Below are positions 10,054 through 21,660 of a stretch of DNA of 64,000 nucleotides, piece after piece. This DNA comes from Leptospiraceae bacterium. Lineage in GTDB: Bacteria > Spirochaetota > Leptospiria > Leptospirales > Leptonemataceae. The notes under the pieces are model-generated. The model did no database searches, had not been told where the DNA came from, and saw nothing but the letters and a program-made list of their open reading frames with translations. A program made the position numbers and the translations under genes. The stretch lies in NCBI GenBank assembly GCA_025059995.1, contig JANXCF010000003.1, positions 310,001 through 374,000 of the forward strand, read 5' to 3'. Position 1 is the first letter of the stretch, and each line of letters starts with the position of its first letter.

Positions 10054-10078
10054 GGTCAGCATTCGCTGACCTTTTTTT
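10054..10078 (+). terminator. intrinsic terminator after ssb
   Basis: GGTCAGC / GCTGACC form a perfect 7-bp stem (10054-10060 with 10065-10071) with an ATTC loop, followed by seven T (10072-10078). The T run overlaps the stop codon of the convergent radical SAM gene. On the minus strand no T run follows, so it acts on ssb only. Confidence 0.9.
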
Positions 10079-12683
10079 ATAACTTAATTACTCGAAGATA
10101 AACATTCCATTGAGATTTGGGAATCTCCAAGTTTTGAGTCACCAAATCAGAAAGAGAAATGAATTGTTCATTGGCTTCGGGTAAATGAAGATGAATGCCA
10201 TATAACCAGTCCTTTTGATCAAAATAAAGTTTATGTTTGATTCTTTCTGAGTTGGGATAGGAATTTTTCAAATATTGAATAAAATCTTTTTGAGAGCACA
10301 ACTCAAAATGAAGAATATTTATGATCTTTGGTTTTCCGTTGGATGAAAGGACTGCGTGTTGATTGTTTGAAAAAATTTGTAATATTTTTTTGTAAATATT
10401 TTCAAATAAAATTTGATCTCGAAACTCTAATCGATATGATACTTCTTTCGGTTTTTGATATTGTTTTACTACTTCTAAATTCATTAAAATTAAATCTTCT
10501 GGGAGATTGTTTTCGATTTCTTCGAAGTATTTTGACAATGCTTCTTGATGAAGGTTTTTATAACTATGAAGATAGAGTTCTTCTTTTAGAGAATGCACAT
10601 AAAGAGGAAGGGAATTTGTTGTATGAAGTTTCTCGGTTTTGTTAAAACCACTGGTAAAGGTCATGGGGAACTTTGCACGCCTTAGGGCTTTTCGAAAAAC
10701 TTCTACCGTATCCAAATGGCTTATATAAACAAAATCCCTGATTTTTGCATAAGTAAGCTTCACAAGGGACTTGGATACCATTTTCTCTTTTGGGATTGAA
10801 ACCTTCTTGAAGAGTTCTGGCGGATATTTTGATGGATCTAATAATTCTCTTTTTACTGGGTTGATGTTTTCTTCTGTGATGGCCTCGAACTTCTCATAAT
10901 CTCGAAGTAATTTTTCGATAGGAAAACCATCGACAACATCTTCCCACGGCATGGGAGTTCCTGGATGTTTTTTCCCCAGCCATAGAGTTTTCAGAGAAAC
11001 TGGGATTTCTTCCATGATTTCACGCCAGATGTCTTCTCGAAAACCATCGTCCCAAGAATCAAACTTAGCTCCTTTTTGGTAAGCCTTCAAAAGATATTCT
11101 CCTACTCTGTGATCACCTCGTGATAATAGTCCTTCTATATATGCCATCCATGGGGAAGGATGACGAACCCATACTCTTTTCGAACGAACTTCGTTTTTGA
11201 TTCTTTGGATGGCTTCCTCGAAGTATTCGGGGGGTTTTTGTTCTTCCCACTGAAACGTAGTAAAGGGTTTGGGAACAAATAAAGAAACTGTGACATTTAC
11301 TTTTTTTCGCTTTCCGTGTTCTTCTGCGAGTTTGCCTAGAGCATTTAGCGATCGAATCAAATCATCGACTTCTCTATTTCGCGAATCAGGAAGTCCCAAC
11401 ATAAAATAAACTTTTACTAAATCCCATCCTTTTTGGTAAACCAAACTTATCAAATAGTGAAGATTCTCTTCTGAGACTTTTTTGTGAATCTTTTCCCGTA
11501 AAAACTCTGAACCTGCCTCCAATGCGAAAGTAATATTCGACTTTCGAATATCTGAAGTCATTTCCAAAATGGGAATGGTATTTACTTGAACACGAAGACT
11601 GGGAAGAGACAAAGAAACCCCCTCAGGACCGTAACGTTTTGCCAAACCAATCACTAAATCCTCTAACCAAGGATAATTAGCAATGGATAAAGAATGAAGA
11701 GTCAAAACGTTGTTTCCGGTTTTTCTAAGTAATTTCCCTGCAATTTCAATCAAGCGTTCGACTGCCACGTTCCTAACGGGTCTCTTCCAAAATCCTGCAT
11801 GACAGAACCGACAACCTTGACCACAACCGCGATTAACTTCCAACACAGTTCGATCTTGGGTGATTTCAATGTTAGGAATCACAATATGCTCTAAATTTGC
11901 AAACTCCTCACTACGATAGGTTCTTTTTTGAACCCTTTTTCCCAAATAAGTAGGATAACCACTGGGATTTTCAATCACTTGGTAAAACTCAGGTATTACC
12001 AACCCTTCGACATTTTGTAAATCTTTTAAGATTTCTTTTCGGGGTTTTTTTTGCTTTTTGCCGTTTTCAATCACTTTTACTATTTCTATGATGGCTTCTT
12101 CTCCATCCCCCATAAAGACACCATCCACAAAATCAAACAAAGGGAGAGGATTCGAAACCGCTGTTCCACCACAAATAATGAAAGGATCATGGTGTCTTCG
12201 TTGGCTTCTCAACAAAGGGATGTGAGCTAAATCCAAAGCATACAAAATATTCGTAAAATTCAATTCATGGGCAACATTAAACCCCCAAACATCAAAACTT
12301 GTGATTTTTAAAAAATGATCTAAAGAATAAAGTGGGATTTCATATTCTTTCAAAAGAGCTCCAAAATCACTCCAGGGCAAAAACACTCGATCACAAAAAA
12401 ATCCATTTCTATGAAGTTGATCATAAAGTATTTTTAAACCTTCATTTGACATACCCAGCTCATAAACATCAGGATAGCTCAATACTACTTTAACAAAATG
12501 ATCTTCAGGATGTTTTTTAGGAATGCCAAACTCAGCTCCAATGTATCTTCCAGGCTTTTGAACCTTTTGCAAAAGTTCATAAATCAATTTCTTATCAACT
12601 CTCTCTAGCTTGGGATCGAAAGGAAGTGAAGTTCTCGTAGAAATATCAAGAATATCCTGAGAATACAAATTAGACACTGTCAT
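10077..12683 (-). CDS. B12-binding-type radical SAM protein with C-terminal DUF2344 domain
   Basis: The protein has an N-terminal cobalamin-binding-like region (30-230, CGGTAVSNPLPLFDFVDGV), a radical SAM core with the [4Fe-4S] motif Cys287-x3-Cys291-x2-Cys294 (RGCGQGCRFCHAG), and a C-terminal DUF2344 region (about 650-868: KLTYAKIRDFVYISHLD, then FTSGFNKTEK). This is the architecture of the TIGR03960/TIGR03936 families, whose reaction is not established to my knowledge; a link to RNA or ribosome metabolism is often suggested from neighbours. Length 868 is normal for the fusion form. ATG at 12683 has no clear ribosome-binding site. Confidence 0.88.
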   Translation of the reverse strand: MTVSNLYSQDILDISTRTSLPFDPKLERVDKKLIYELLQKVQKPGRYIGAEFGIPKKHPEDHFVKVVLSYPDVYELGMSNEGLKILYDQLHRNGFFCDRVFLPWSDFGALLKEYEIPLYSLDHFLKITSFDVWGFNVAHELNFTNILYALDLAHIPLLRSQRRHHDPFIICGGTAVSNPLPLFDFVDGVFMGDGEEAIIEIVKVIENGKKQKKPRKEILKDLQNVEGLVIPEFYQVIENPSGYPTYLGKRVQKRTYRSEEFANLEHIVIPNIEITQDRTVLEVNRGCGQGCRFCHAGFWKRPVRNVAVERLIEIAGKLLRKTGNNVLTLHSLSIANYPWLEDLVIGLAKRYGPEGVSLSLPSLRVQVNTIPILEMTSDIRKSNITFALEAGSEFLREKIHKKVSEENLHYLISLVYQKGWDLVKVYFMLGLPDSRNREVDDLIRSLNALGKLAEEHGKRKKVNVTVSLFVPKPFTTFQWEEQKPPEYFEEAIQRIKNEVRSKRVWVRHPSPWMAYIEGLLSRGDHRVGEYLLKAYQKGAKFDSWDDGFREDIWREIMEEIPVSLKTLWLGKKHPGTPMPWEDVVDGFPIEKLLRDYEKFEAITEENINPVKRELLDPSKYPPELFKKVSIPKEKMVSKSLVKLTYAKIRDFVYISHLDTVEVFRKALRRAKFPMTFTSGFNKTEKLHTTNSLPLYVHSLKEELYLHSYKNLHQEALSKYFEEIENNLPEDLILMNLEVVKQYQKPKEVSYRLEFRDQILFENIYKKILQIFSNNQHAVLSSNGKPKIINILHFELCSQKDFIQYLKNSYPNSERIKHKLYFDQKDWLYGIHLHLPEANEQFISLSDLVTQNLEIPKSQWNVYLRVIKL

Positions 12684-12772
12684 ATCGACTATTTAAAGAA
12701 ATAGTATTTTCGTAGGCAACCAAAATGTGATTTCGAAAATGCTTCTTTGAGGCAAATCAAAACTTCAAATAA

Positions 12773-13144
12773 TCAAAGCTTTTTTAATAAATTTTGCATT
12801 TTGATTTTTAATTGTTCAAGTTTGATAGGTTTCACAATGTAATCTTTGGCTCCAATCGAAGCAAGATAACGTATTAGTGGTATTGAGTTTTCAATCGAAA
12901 TAAAGATTACAGGAATACTGGGTCTTATATTGAGGATTTCATGAAATAAAACAAAACCATCAACTTTTTTCAAAACAATATCTAAAATGACCACATCCAC
13001 TTCGTTAGAGTGAAATCGAAACCATTCTAGAAATTCATTACCATCTTGGAATTCTTTTATAATCTTAGAAAAATCTGTGTTGCAGGCAATTCGTAAATCT
13101 CTGAGGGTGATAGGTTCGTCTTCACAAACAACAATTCGTTTCAT
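12773..13144 (-). CDS. single-domain response regulator
   Basis: A stand-alone receiver domain of 123 residues with no output domain. The acidic pocket (Glu8-Asp9-Glu10), the phospho-acceptor Asp55 (VVILDIVL) and Lys105 (YIVKPIK) are all present, so phosphorylation is likely. The usual Thr/Ser at the end of strand 4 appears as Ser83 (FISIEN). The gene starts 5 nt after the leuB stop, so it is probably co-transcribed with leuB; the pairing looks incidental. The cognate kinase is not obvious. Confidence 0.9.
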   Translation of the reverse strand: MKRIVVCEDEPITLRDLRIACNTDFSKIIKEFQDGNEFLEWFRFHSNEVDVVILDIVLKKVDGFVLFHEILNIRPSIPVIFISIENSIPLIRYLASIGAKDYIVKPIKLEQLKIKMQNLLKKL

Positions 13145-13148
13145 GGTA

Positions 13149-14255
13149 TTATAGATATGAAAGAATTTTTTCCCCCATTTCTATTGTGGATAGATAATTT
13201 TCGTTTTGAAAAGCCAAATCCTTAGTGCGAGCACCATCTTGAAGAGCTCTTTCCACTGCATCCTCGATCTTTTTAGCAATCGAATCCAACCCAAAACTAT
13301 ATCTCAACATAAGAGCACCCGATAGGATTTGAGCAATAGGATTAGCGACTCCTTTTCCTGCGATATCAGGCGCAGAACCCCCTGCAGGTTCATATAACCC
13401 AAACGGATAACCTTGTGAATTTTGGATCACTGATAAAGATGCACTGGAAAGCATTCCCAAAGATCCCCCCAGAACCGAAGCCTCATCGGAAAGAATATCT
13501 CCAAACATATTACTACACAAGATCACATCAAAACGGGAGGGATTCAAAATAAGCTGCATTGCCGCATTGTCCACATACATATGTTCTAATTCAATCTTTT
13601 CGTTGTTTTCTTGATTATATCGATGGACATAGTTTGTTACAACTTCTCTCCAAAAAACCATAGTTGTTAGAACATTTGCTTTATCAATGCTTGTGATCTT
13701 CTTTCGACGTAGTTTTGCTGAATCTAATGCCACCTTGGTAATACGTTCAATCTCGTAGCGATGATAAATCATTGTGTCATAGGCTTTTTCTGTTTCTCCG
13801 AAACCTTCTCTTCCCTTTGGCTGACCAAAATACACATCACCCGTCAATTCCCGAACTACCAGTAGATCAACACCGTTTTGGATTCTTTCTTCTTTGATGG
13901 GAATGACTTTTTTCAATGCAGGGTAAAGCTTTACAGGTCTCAGATTTGCAAAAAGTTGAAAGTGCTTTCGTAATGGTAAAAGAGCTCCCCTTTCTGGTTG
14001 TAAATCCGGAGGTAGATTCTCCCACTTTGGACCACCAACGGAACCAAAAAAAATGGCATCAGAATCTTCGCATAACCTTAAGGTTTCTTTTGGTAGTGGA
14101 TGACCTACGCTATCAATTGCAGCACCCCCAACTAATCCTGTAGTCCAAATGAATTCTTTGGATAGATCACCTAATGCTTTTTTGAGAACCTTCAGAGCTA
14201 CTTCTACTACTTCGGGACCAATGCCATCACCTGCCAATACTGCAACTTTTTTCAT
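13149..14255 (-). CDS. leuB: 3-isopropylmalate dehydrogenase
   Basis: LeuB oxidises and decarboxylates 3-isopropylmalate to 2-oxoisocaproate with NAD+ in leucine synthesis (cytoplasm). The 368 residues carry the family motifs: [10 protein letters not shown] at 7-16, GSVGGPKW near 72, [16 protein letters not shown] near 93, and the signature [20 protein letters not shown] near 245, followed by [12 protein letters not shown]. It starts at ATG 14255. No leuA, leuC or leuD lies nearby. It reads the same way as the response regulator that follows. Confidence 0.96.
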   Translation of the reverse strand: MKKVAVLAGDGIGPEVVEVALKVLKKALGDLSKEFIWTTGLVGGAAIDSVGHPLPKETLRLCEDSDAIFFGSVGGPKWENLPPDLQPERGALLPLRKHFQLFANLRPVKLYPALKKVIPIKEERIQNGVDLLVVRELTGDVYFGQPKGREGFGETEKAYDTMIYHRYEIERITKVALDSAKLRRKKITSIDKANVLTTMVFWREVVTNYVHRYNQENNEKIELEHMYVDNAAMQLILNPSRFDVILCSNMFGDILSDEASVLGGSLGMLSSASLSVIQNSQGYPFGLYEPAGGSAPDIAGKGVANPIAQILSGALMLRYSFGLDSIAKKIEDAVERALQDGARTKDLAFQNENYLSTIEMGEKILSYL

Positions 14256-14344
14256 ATTGTAATTTTTTTTTAGAAAATCAAATCGTCAAACTTTAAAAAC
14301 AACTATATATAAATTCAGTTTATAAATCTTCTTTATAAAATTTT

Positions 14345-14884
14345 TTAAATATAGTAGTTGTATTCTTCTTTTATCTTGGGACGTATTCGAAACATAAAAC
14401 TTCGGTAATAATCATATGCTTCACAAAACTTGTTAATATCACTGAAGATATGTATCACTTCTCTTATGAAAATTAATTGATCTTCTACTTGAGAATTTTT
14501 GCTTTTGAGCTCTTTCAAAATCTTTCGGATTTTGGATAAAAAGATTTTTCTTCCTTCTCGGTCATAGCCATTCTTGTTGTATTTGTAAGGGGATAATTCT
14601 TTGATAAAGTTACTTGCATATTCCAGAAACAATTCTGGATCTTTTTCGATCTTCGATCTTTCATGATAAGAAAAAGTTAAAAGGTAAGCCCATATAATGG
14701 TAATTTTTGCAGCGATTTCTTTAGAATATCGATATTCTAAGCATTTTTGATAATAATCAGATTGAATACAAAAGTTAATAACATCATTCCAGCTTTCTAA
14801 TGTAGAATTTAAGGCTTTGATATATACTTCATCATCAATCATTTGTAGTGTTAATAATAGAATTGTTCGTTTTTGCAAGAACAT
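14345..14884 (-). CDS. hypothetical helical protein
   Basis: I do not recognise this 179-residue protein. It is predicted almost entirely helical, with many Lys, Glu, Tyr and Ile, and no signal peptide or clear membrane helix. The ATG at 14884 has no ribosome-binding site; an internal ATG at 14842 (MIDDEVY) is an equally plausible start and would remove the hydrophobic LLLTL segment. It is divergent from eno and lies upstream of leuB on the same strand (89 nt gap). Codon use looks like that of its neighbours. Confidence 0.6.
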   Translation of the reverse strand: MFLQKRTILLLTLQMIDDEVYIKALNSTLESWNDVINFCIQSDYYQKCLEYRYSKEIAAKITIIWAYLLTFSYHERSKIEKDPELFLEYASNFIKELSPYKYNKNGYDREGRKIFLSKIRKILKELKSKNSQVEDQLIFIREVIHIFSDINKFCEAYDYYRSFMFRIRPKIKEEYNYYI

Positions 14885-14953
14885 TTTCTGACTAAAAACC
14901 GAATTAATAAAAACTTAATTACAGAACGAATAAATGCAATGATATTTGCTTGA

Positions 14954-16291
<1,338 letters not shown>

Positions 16292-16300
16292 ATTTTAAAC

Positions 16301-16693
16301 ATGTCTAAAAGGCTTGTATTGCCTTTGAGCTTTTTGACCTTTTTTCTTTTTTTGGTTTATCTTTTTATCTTTAGTTCCATAGGGTATTTTGCTTTCGAAA
16401 AGAAAAGAAATTCCATCTATCAATTAGAAAAACAAATCGAGGAACTCAAAAGAGAAAATCAGATTTTACAAGAAAAGCTCATCTTGAATGAGAACCAAAA
16501 TCAAAAAGAATTCTATTTCTATATCATTAAGTTCGAAAACATAAACACAAACTCTTTTTCAGAAACTTCTGGGAAGTTCAATTCATACTTTTTCACATCT
16601 CAAGAAAATTTGTTTTTCTTTGCCTTTTTACTAATTGGCATTGCTGGGTATGTTTTTATTTTGCTAACGCTACTTCAAAAAGCTCAAAAGTAG
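16301..16693 (+). CDS. FtsB/DivIC-like septum formation protein
   Basis: A 130-residue protein with a membrane helix (about 9-30), a Lys/Glu-rich coiled coil (about 36-65: IYQLEKQIEELKRENQILQ) and a second hydrophobic helix (about 104-124). The first helix plus coiled coil matches FtsB/DivIC, which bridge division proteins at the septum. The position 10 nt after eno matches eno-ftsB in Escherichia coli. The second membrane helix at the C-terminus is not typical, so the family call rests on layout and synteny. Confidence 0.65.
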   Translation: MSKRLVLPLSFLTFFLFLVYLFIFSSIGYFAFEKKRNSIYQLEKQIEELKRENQILQEKLILNENQNQKEFYFYIIKFENINTNSFSETSGKFNSYFFTSQENLFFFAFLLIGIAGYVFILLTLLQKAQK

Positions 16694-16737
16694 AATTTAT
16701 TTCTTTTCTTTCGTAATTAAGAAAAAAAAATCGTTAT

Positions 16738-17328
16738 ATGTATATCAATCATGATACTACATCCATATTTGAACACTTTGTTCCTATCAAAGCTGAAATT
16801 GAAAAAAACTTCATCAGTAAGCGGCAGATTTTCCTATGGGGTCCTATCGATGATCGTTCCGCACAGTATGTTGTGGAAAGGCTTTTATACTTAGATTCGA
16901 TTGATCCTGGAAAAGACATTTATCTTTTTATCAATAGTCCAGGGGGAATTATCACCTCTGGGATGTGTATTTATGACACAATGCAGATGATCAAATCTGA
17001 TGTAGCCACAGTTTGTATGGGACTTGCAGCGAGCATGGGAGCATTGCTTCTATGTGGAGGAACCATAGGCAAAAGGTATGCTTGGCCTCATAGTAAAATC
17101 ATGATTCACCAACCCTTGATTTCAGGACAAATCATCGCTCCTGCTGTTGATTTAAAAATCCATGCCCAAGAAATCAAAAAGACCAGAGACGAACTCAACC
17201 GTATCATCGCTGAAAGAACAGGAAGAAACATAGAACAAGTCGAAAAAGATACGGATCGAGATTATTACATGAATGCCCAAGAGGCGTTAGAATATGGGAT
17301 TATCGATAAGATTTGGAATGGGTTTTAA
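16738..17328 (+). CDS. clpP: ATP-dependent Clp protease proteolytic subunit ClpP
   Basis: ClpP is the serine protease chamber that degrades proteins fed to it by a Clp ATPase. Ser99 ([11 protein letters not shown]) and His124 (IMIHQP) of the catalytic triad are visible, and the acidic partner lies in DTDRD (171-175). The 196-residue length and the [13 protein letters not shown] end are normal. No ATPase gene (clpX, clpA) is adjacent. The ATG at 16738 has no clear ribosome-binding site. It ends in a TTAA junction shared with rpoD (17325-17328). Confidence 0.95.
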   Translation: MYINHDTTSIFEHFVPIKAEIEKNFISKRQIFLWGPIDDRSAQYVVERLLYLDSIDPGKDIYLFINSPGGIITSGMCIYDTMQMIKSDVATVCMGLAASMGALLLCGGTIGKRYAWPHSKIMIHQPLISGQIIAPAVDLKIHAQEIKKTRDELNRIIAERTGRNIEQVEKDTDRDYYMNAQEALEYGIIDKIWNGF

Positions 17329-19082
17329 TTTTCATCTAAGAAATCTTTTAGTTTCTTACTACGAGATGGATGTCTCAATCTTCTGAGAGCTTTGGCTTCA
17401 ATCTGTCGTATCCTTTCTCTCGTAACTTGAAATACGTAACCAACTTCTTCTAATGTATGGATGTAACCATCTTCTAAGCCAAATCTCATTTTTAGGACCT
17501 TTTGTTCTCTTGCAGGTAAGGTATTTAAAACATTTCGAATTTGTTCTTGAAGCATTTTATTAGCTGCATGGCGTAGGGGTGACTCGGTTTTTTCATCTTG
17601 GATAAAGTTCACAAGTTTGGAGTCTTCCTCATCTCCAATGGGTGTTTCTAAGGAAATAGGATCTTTAGCAATGGTGTTTACAGCCTTTACTTTAGAAACA
17701 GGCCAACCTAAACGTTCTGCAATTTCTTCAACTGTAGGTTCTCGCCCATATTCTTGAAAGAAAATTCGAATCTCTTTATTCACTTTGTTGATTTGTTCTA
17801 TCATGTGGATAGGAATACGTATAGCTCTTGCCTGTTCGGAAAGAGCTCTTGTGATAGCTTGACGTATCCACCACGTTGCATAAGTAGAAAACTTAAAGCC
17901 TTTTTTGTATTCAAACTTATCTACAGCTCGGATTAAACCTACATTTCCTTCTTGGATCAAATCATAAAAAGGTAAACCTCGATTTGTGTATTTTTTTGCG
18001 ATCGATACAACAAGTCGCAAATTCGATTTAATCAACTCTTTCTTGGCTTGAGAAATTTCTCGTTCTCCTCTCACAATAGACTCTCCCCAATCTAAAATAT
18101 CTTGGATAGAGCAACCGGCATCCTGCTCCATCCTTCTGAGTTTTCGTTCGTTGTTTCGGATGTCCTTGATGATTTCTCTGACCTCTTCAATAGAACACCC
18201 CATTTCTTTCTCTACTAAATCCAAATTTTCGTTTTTCTCGATGAAGCGATTATAAGCCTTGATTTGTTTTACGTCTTTGTTGTAGCGAGCTTTAAGATTG
18301 AGAAAATGTTTTTGTATCTCTTTGATACGATTCACCATTCCTTTAATTTTATTCGAAATACGATGGATTTCTTTTTGAGATACCCCTAATTCTTTCATTT
18401 TTTCATAGATTTTGTTTTGAGTGCTCGTTATGATACTTTGAAGTTCCTGCCATTTTTTAGATCCTTCTACTGTTTTTCGTAATTTTGCTCTTGCCTCTTG
18501 TAGTTTTTTATCTTCTTTCTTGACTATCTCCATTGTTTCGAAGAACTTTTTTTCTAAATCCTTGATTTGTTTTTCAGTTAAAGTATATGGTTTTTCTGTA
18601 TAGATAACATCGGTGATCTTAATTTTTCCTGCCCGAACCTTTGGCATTAATTTTGAGAATTGTAGTCTTAAAATGGTTGAACGTAGAACTGTTTCTTCTA
18701 TGATTTTTTCTCCATTTTCGATCCTCTTTGCTAAGAATACTTCTTTATCCCCAGAAATCAAAGATATCTGACCAATCTCTTTTAAATACTGCTTAATGGG
18801 ATCATCTGAGGAATCATCATTTTTTTTCTTTTTCTTTTTTTCTGTTTCTTCTGTGATTTTCCGAAATTCTTCGTCAATATCTTGTTCTTCGTTATTATTG
18901 TAGCTGTATTCTTCAACTATACGTATCCCTAAATCATGAAGAATACCAAAAACCTCTTCTATTTTTTCGGAATTGACAATTTTTTCTGGAAGTAATTCAT
19001 TAATTTCATCAAAAGTGATTTCCCCGTTGGTTTTACCAATTTTGATAATTTGTTTCATTTCTTGAAGTTCCATTAAGTTCAT
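17325..19082 (-). CDS. rpoD: primary RNA polymerase sigma factor (sigma70, RpoD)
   Basis: RpoD directs RNA polymerase to housekeeping promoters. The 585 residues show region 1.1 at the N-terminus ([19 protein letters not shown]), region 1.2 ([11 protein letters not shown] near 96), a coiled, charged non-conserved region (about 150-330), region 2 ([31 protein letters not shown] near 390), region 3, and region 4 ending in the helix-turn-helix ([27 protein letters not shown]). Start at ATG 19082 has GAGGT 8 nt upstream. Last gene of rpsU-dnaG-rpoD. Confidence 0.97.
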   Translation of the reverse strand: MNLMELQEMKQIIKIGKTNGEITFDEINELLPEKIVNSEKIEEVFGILHDLGIRIVEEYSYNNNEEQDIDEEFRKITEETEKKKKKKNDDSSDDPIKQYLKEIGQISLISGDKEVFLAKRIENGEKIIEETVLRSTILRLQFSKLMPKVRAGKIKITDVIYTEKPYTLTEKQIKDLEKKFFETMEIVKKEDKKLQEARAKLRKTVEGSKKWQELQSIITSTQNKIYEKMKELGVSQKEIHRISNKIKGMVNRIKEIQKHFLNLKARYNKDVKQIKAYNRFIEKNENLDLVEKEMGCSIEEVREIIKDIRNNERKLRRMEQDAGCSIQDILDWGESIVRGEREISQAKKELIKSNLRLVVSIAKKYTNRGLPFYDLIQEGNVGLIRAVDKFEYKKGFKFSTYATWWIRQAITRALSEQARAIRIPIHMIEQINKVNKEIRIFFQEYGREPTVEEIAERLGWPVSKVKAVNTIAKDPISLETPIGDEEDSKLVNFIQDEKTESPLRHAANKMLQEQIRNVLNTLPAREQKVLKMRFGLEDGYIHTLEEVGYVFQVTRERIRQIEAKALRRLRHPSRSKKLKDFLDEN

Positions 19083-19108
19083 GGTTCCGACCTCGTTTTT
19101 GATGGTTT

Positions 19109-20998
19109 TTAGGTTGCTTTAAGCGTATTGAGTAAAATTTTTTTCTCTCGTATTAATTCATTAATTTCATAATAAAGTTGAGCTTTCAAATCAGGTTCTA
19201 CTAATCTTAAACGCTCTTGTTTTTCTTGGATTTGTTGGTTGATTTTTTCCAACCGGTGTTTCGTAATCAACTCCCTTAAGATGTTTTCCATATCTTCATC
19301 GGATAGAATGTCTTTTGGATAAAGGTGGGAGCTCTGAATTTTGCTTTTTTGTTCGAGTAAATAGGGAGCAAAAATCCGTTGAACGTCCTGTGGGAGGTAA
19401 GAAAAGATGACTTTCGGGTCAATTTCTTCTCCTGAAATAACAGTTCTTTCATGTAAAATATTCCACAGAAAAAAAGAAGCCTCATCTTCAAATTCAATGG
19501 CTTGGATTTGATTCGAAAAAGTTTTGACCATTTTTGGAAATTTAAGAAGTGTTCCAATTATATCTCTTTCTATAAAAAAGAGTATATTTTTTTTTTGGTC
19601 AATCTCTGGGTGAACTTTTTTTTGCTGTGTTTGAGAAAAAAATTTCGTTTTATCTTGGTTAGTGTGTTTTAAGAAGTTTAAACCCGTGATAAACTGCAAT
19701 TCTTCCTTCAAGAATTGTTGGAGGATATCGTGATGGATGTGAGAGTAAATTTCTTCAAATCGAGAAAGCACACTTTGTTTTTCTGAAAGAGTCAAGTTCT
19801 TGTAATATCTTTGTAATTGTTGATTTGAAAAGATTTTTTGGAGTTCCCTCTGCCAAATCTCTATATCATTCTCAAAAACAGGAAAAAGTCTATTAACACC
19901 CTCCGAAGACACTAAAACCGAAAACAATAAAAACTGAAATCCTGATATCTGAAATTCCTTCCAAAAAGACGGAATCCAGTAGAGTTCTTGGTTTAGGATT
20001 TTGACAGATAAATCAAAAGGATCCATTCCTTCGGGTAGTAAAATTACATGAGTTTTTTCGATGTCATCTTGGAATAAAAAAAGAGTCTTTAAAACAGCAT
20101 TTCTTCCACTGACATCTCCATCCATCATAATCACAACATTTTTTGTATATCGATGAAGAAGCCTTTTATGATTTTCTGTAAAAGCAGTCCCCAAAGGAGC
20201 TACGACATTTTCCAGATCGACCTGATGGAGTCCTAAAACATCCAAATACCCTTCCGTGATGAGAACCTCGTTTCTTCGCTTTATGGACTCAATGGCGAAA
20301 CTCAACCCAAACAAAGTAGAACCTTTGTGAAAGATGGCTGATTCTGGGGAATTAAGGTATTTTGGTTTTGAATCATCAATCACCCTACCCCCAAAACCGA
20401 CTACTTGATTCGTTGTGTTGGAAATGGGAAAGATCACTCTATTCCGAAAAAAATCATAAAATTGATTCCATTCATTTTTTTTGATCAAACCCAAAGATAG
20501 AAGTCCCTGTGTTTCTTCAGGGAAGAGATGAAGTAAAAACTGACTTGTATTGGGTGCCGCTCCTAATTGAAACTTTGTGATCGTGCTATCCAAAATTCCA
20601 CGTTGATGGAGGTAATCTCGATAGGGTTTTCCTTCTTCAGAAAGCAAAAACTTATGATACTCAAAAGAAACTTTTTCCATGAGTTTGATAGATTGATTTT
20701 CTTGGGTTATTTCCTTTTCTGTAAAAGGAATCCCCGCATATTCACACAAAATTTGCAGAGCTTCTTTGAAAGAAACCTGCTCTTTTTCCATCACAAAGGT
20801 GATTAAGTTCCCACCCTTACCACATCCAAAACAATAAAAAATCCCTTTTTCTGGTGTAATTGTGAAAGAAGGAGTTTTTTCTCTATGGAAAGGACATAAT
20901 CCTACTAAGTATCTACCTTGCTTTTTCAAAGAAACGAATCGACCTACATAACTTTCAATAGGAATCGCAGTCAAAAGCTTTTCTTTTAAATCATACAT
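19109..20998 (-). CDS. dnaG: DNA primase
   Basis: DnaG makes the RNA primers for DNA replication. The zinc finger is Cys35-x2-His38 with Cys56-x2-Cys59 ([17 protein letters not shown]). The catalytic TOPRIM core follows: [14 protein letters not shown] near 247 and [10 protein letters not shown] near 295. The C-terminal 200 residues correspond to the helicase-binding region and are poorly conserved. The 629-residue length is normal. It lies between rpsU and rpoD (26 nt before rpoD), the classic macromolecular-synthesis operon. Confidence 0.97.
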   Translation of the reverse strand: MYDLKEKLLTAIPIESYVGRFVSLKKQGRYLVGLCPFHREKTPSFTITPEKGIFYCFGCGKGGNLITFVMEKEQVSFKEALQILCEYAGIPFTEKEITQENQSIKLMEKVSFEYHKFLLSEEGKPYRDYLHQRGILDSTITKFQLGAAPNTSQFLLHLFPEETQGLLSLGLIKKNEWNQFYDFFRNRVIFPISNTTNQVVGFGGRVIDDSKPKYLNSPESAIFHKGSTLFGLSFAIESIKRRNEVLITEGYLDVLGLHQVDLENVVAPLGTAFTENHKRLLHRYTKNVVIMMDGDVSGRNAVLKTLFLFQDDIEKTHVILLPEGMDPFDLSVKILNQELYWIPSFWKEFQISGFQFLLFSVLVSSEGVNRLFPVFENDIEIWQRELQKIFSNQQLQRYYKNLTLSEKQSVLSRFEEIYSHIHHDILQQFLKEELQFITGLNFLKHTNQDKTKFFSQTQQKKVHPEIDQKKNILFFIERDIIGTLLKFPKMVKTFSNQIQAIEFEDEASFFLWNILHERTVISGEEIDPKVIFSYLPQDVQRIFAPYLLEQKSKIQSSHLYPKDILSDEDMENILRELITKHRLEKINQQIQEKQERLRLVEPDLKAQLYYEINELIREKKILLNTLKAT

Positions 20999-21034
20999 AG
21001 AAAGAAAATTTGATGCGGGAAAATGATGAGAATT

Positions 21035-21250
21035 TTATTTCGAATTTGATTTCTTTTTTAGTAGCATCATTAGTTTTTTTCGTCTCTTTCGTTCGGCAGT
21101 TTCTCTTTTTCTTTTACGGATTTCGGAAGGTTTTTCATAAAACTCCCTTTTTTTGATTTCACTTTGAATCCCAGCATTCACGCATTCTTTTTTGAATCTT
21201 CTCAGAGCTGAGTCGATACTTTCTCCTTCTTTTAAATAAATTCCAATCAT
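21035..21250 (-). CDS. rpsU: 30S ribosomal protein S21
   Basis: S21 is a small basic ribosomal protein that aids mRNA binding near the anti-Shine-Dalgarno region. The 71 residues have the family core ([22 protein letters not shown], then [16 protein letters not shown]) and a Lys/Arg-rich tail. ATG at 21250 has AGGAG 5 nt upstream. First gene of rpsU-dnaG-rpoD, 36 nt before dnaG. Confidence 0.96.
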   Translation of the reverse strand: MIGIYLKEGESIDSALRRFKKECVNAGIQSEIKKREFYEKPSEIRKRKRETAERKRRKKLMMLLKKKSNSK

Positions 21251-21420
21251 AGCTTCTCCTAAAAGATGTTAGAAGTTCAAAGGCTTTATTTTTGTCAAGC
21301 CATTTTTAAGTTTTTTATAAATGAATTCAAAACATTCTCTTTACCAAAAAAATCATCATAAAAATCCATTTTGTTCCGTAGATTATACTACCAATCACTT
21401 CCAAAGGTAGGAGGATTTCC

Positions 21421-21636
21421 TTGAAGTTATCTCAAAGAAAATTCGAAAAGCAGCTAATTCGATTCATTGATTTCAGAGGGATTGACATATCAGTTCAATT
21501 GGAAGATGGAAGCATCGTAAATCTCAACAAAAACAGAAAGTTCGAAAAAGGCTATATCATAAACATCACAAAAACAGGCGAAGAAAAGATCCCTATAAAA
21601 TCCATTAAAAAAGCAGAGTTTTATATCTTAGAATAA
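21421..21636 (+). CDS. 71-residue protein, possibly Sm/Hfq-like beta barrel
   Basis: I do not recognise a family. A TTG start at 21421 is supported by AGGAGG 6 nt upstream. A basic N-terminal helix (about 1-17) is followed by alternating strands: IDISVQLEDG (25-34), VNLNKNRKFEKG, YIINITKTGE and KIPIKSIKKAEFYI at the end. An N-terminal helix followed by five short strands with a central Asp-Gly turn is the layout of Sm and Hfq proteins, but the conserved Hfq motifs (for example YKHA) are missing. It is divergent from rpsU and ends in a hairpin terminator, so it looks like a real monocistronic gene. Confidence 0.7.
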   Translation: MKLSQRKFEKQLIRFIDFRGIDISVQLEDGSIVNLNKNRKFEKGYIINITKTGEEKIPIKSIKKAEFYILE

Positions 21637-21660
21637 CAAGCTTATATGCTTGTTATTTTT
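21632..21660 (+). terminator. intrinsic terminator after the 71-residue gene
   Basis: AATAACAAGC (21632-21641) pairs with GCTTGTTATT (21648-21657), a 10-bp stem with a TTATAT loop, followed by TTTCTTTT. It overlaps the stop codons of both convergent genes. A T-rich tail is present on the plus strand only. Confidence 0.8.
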
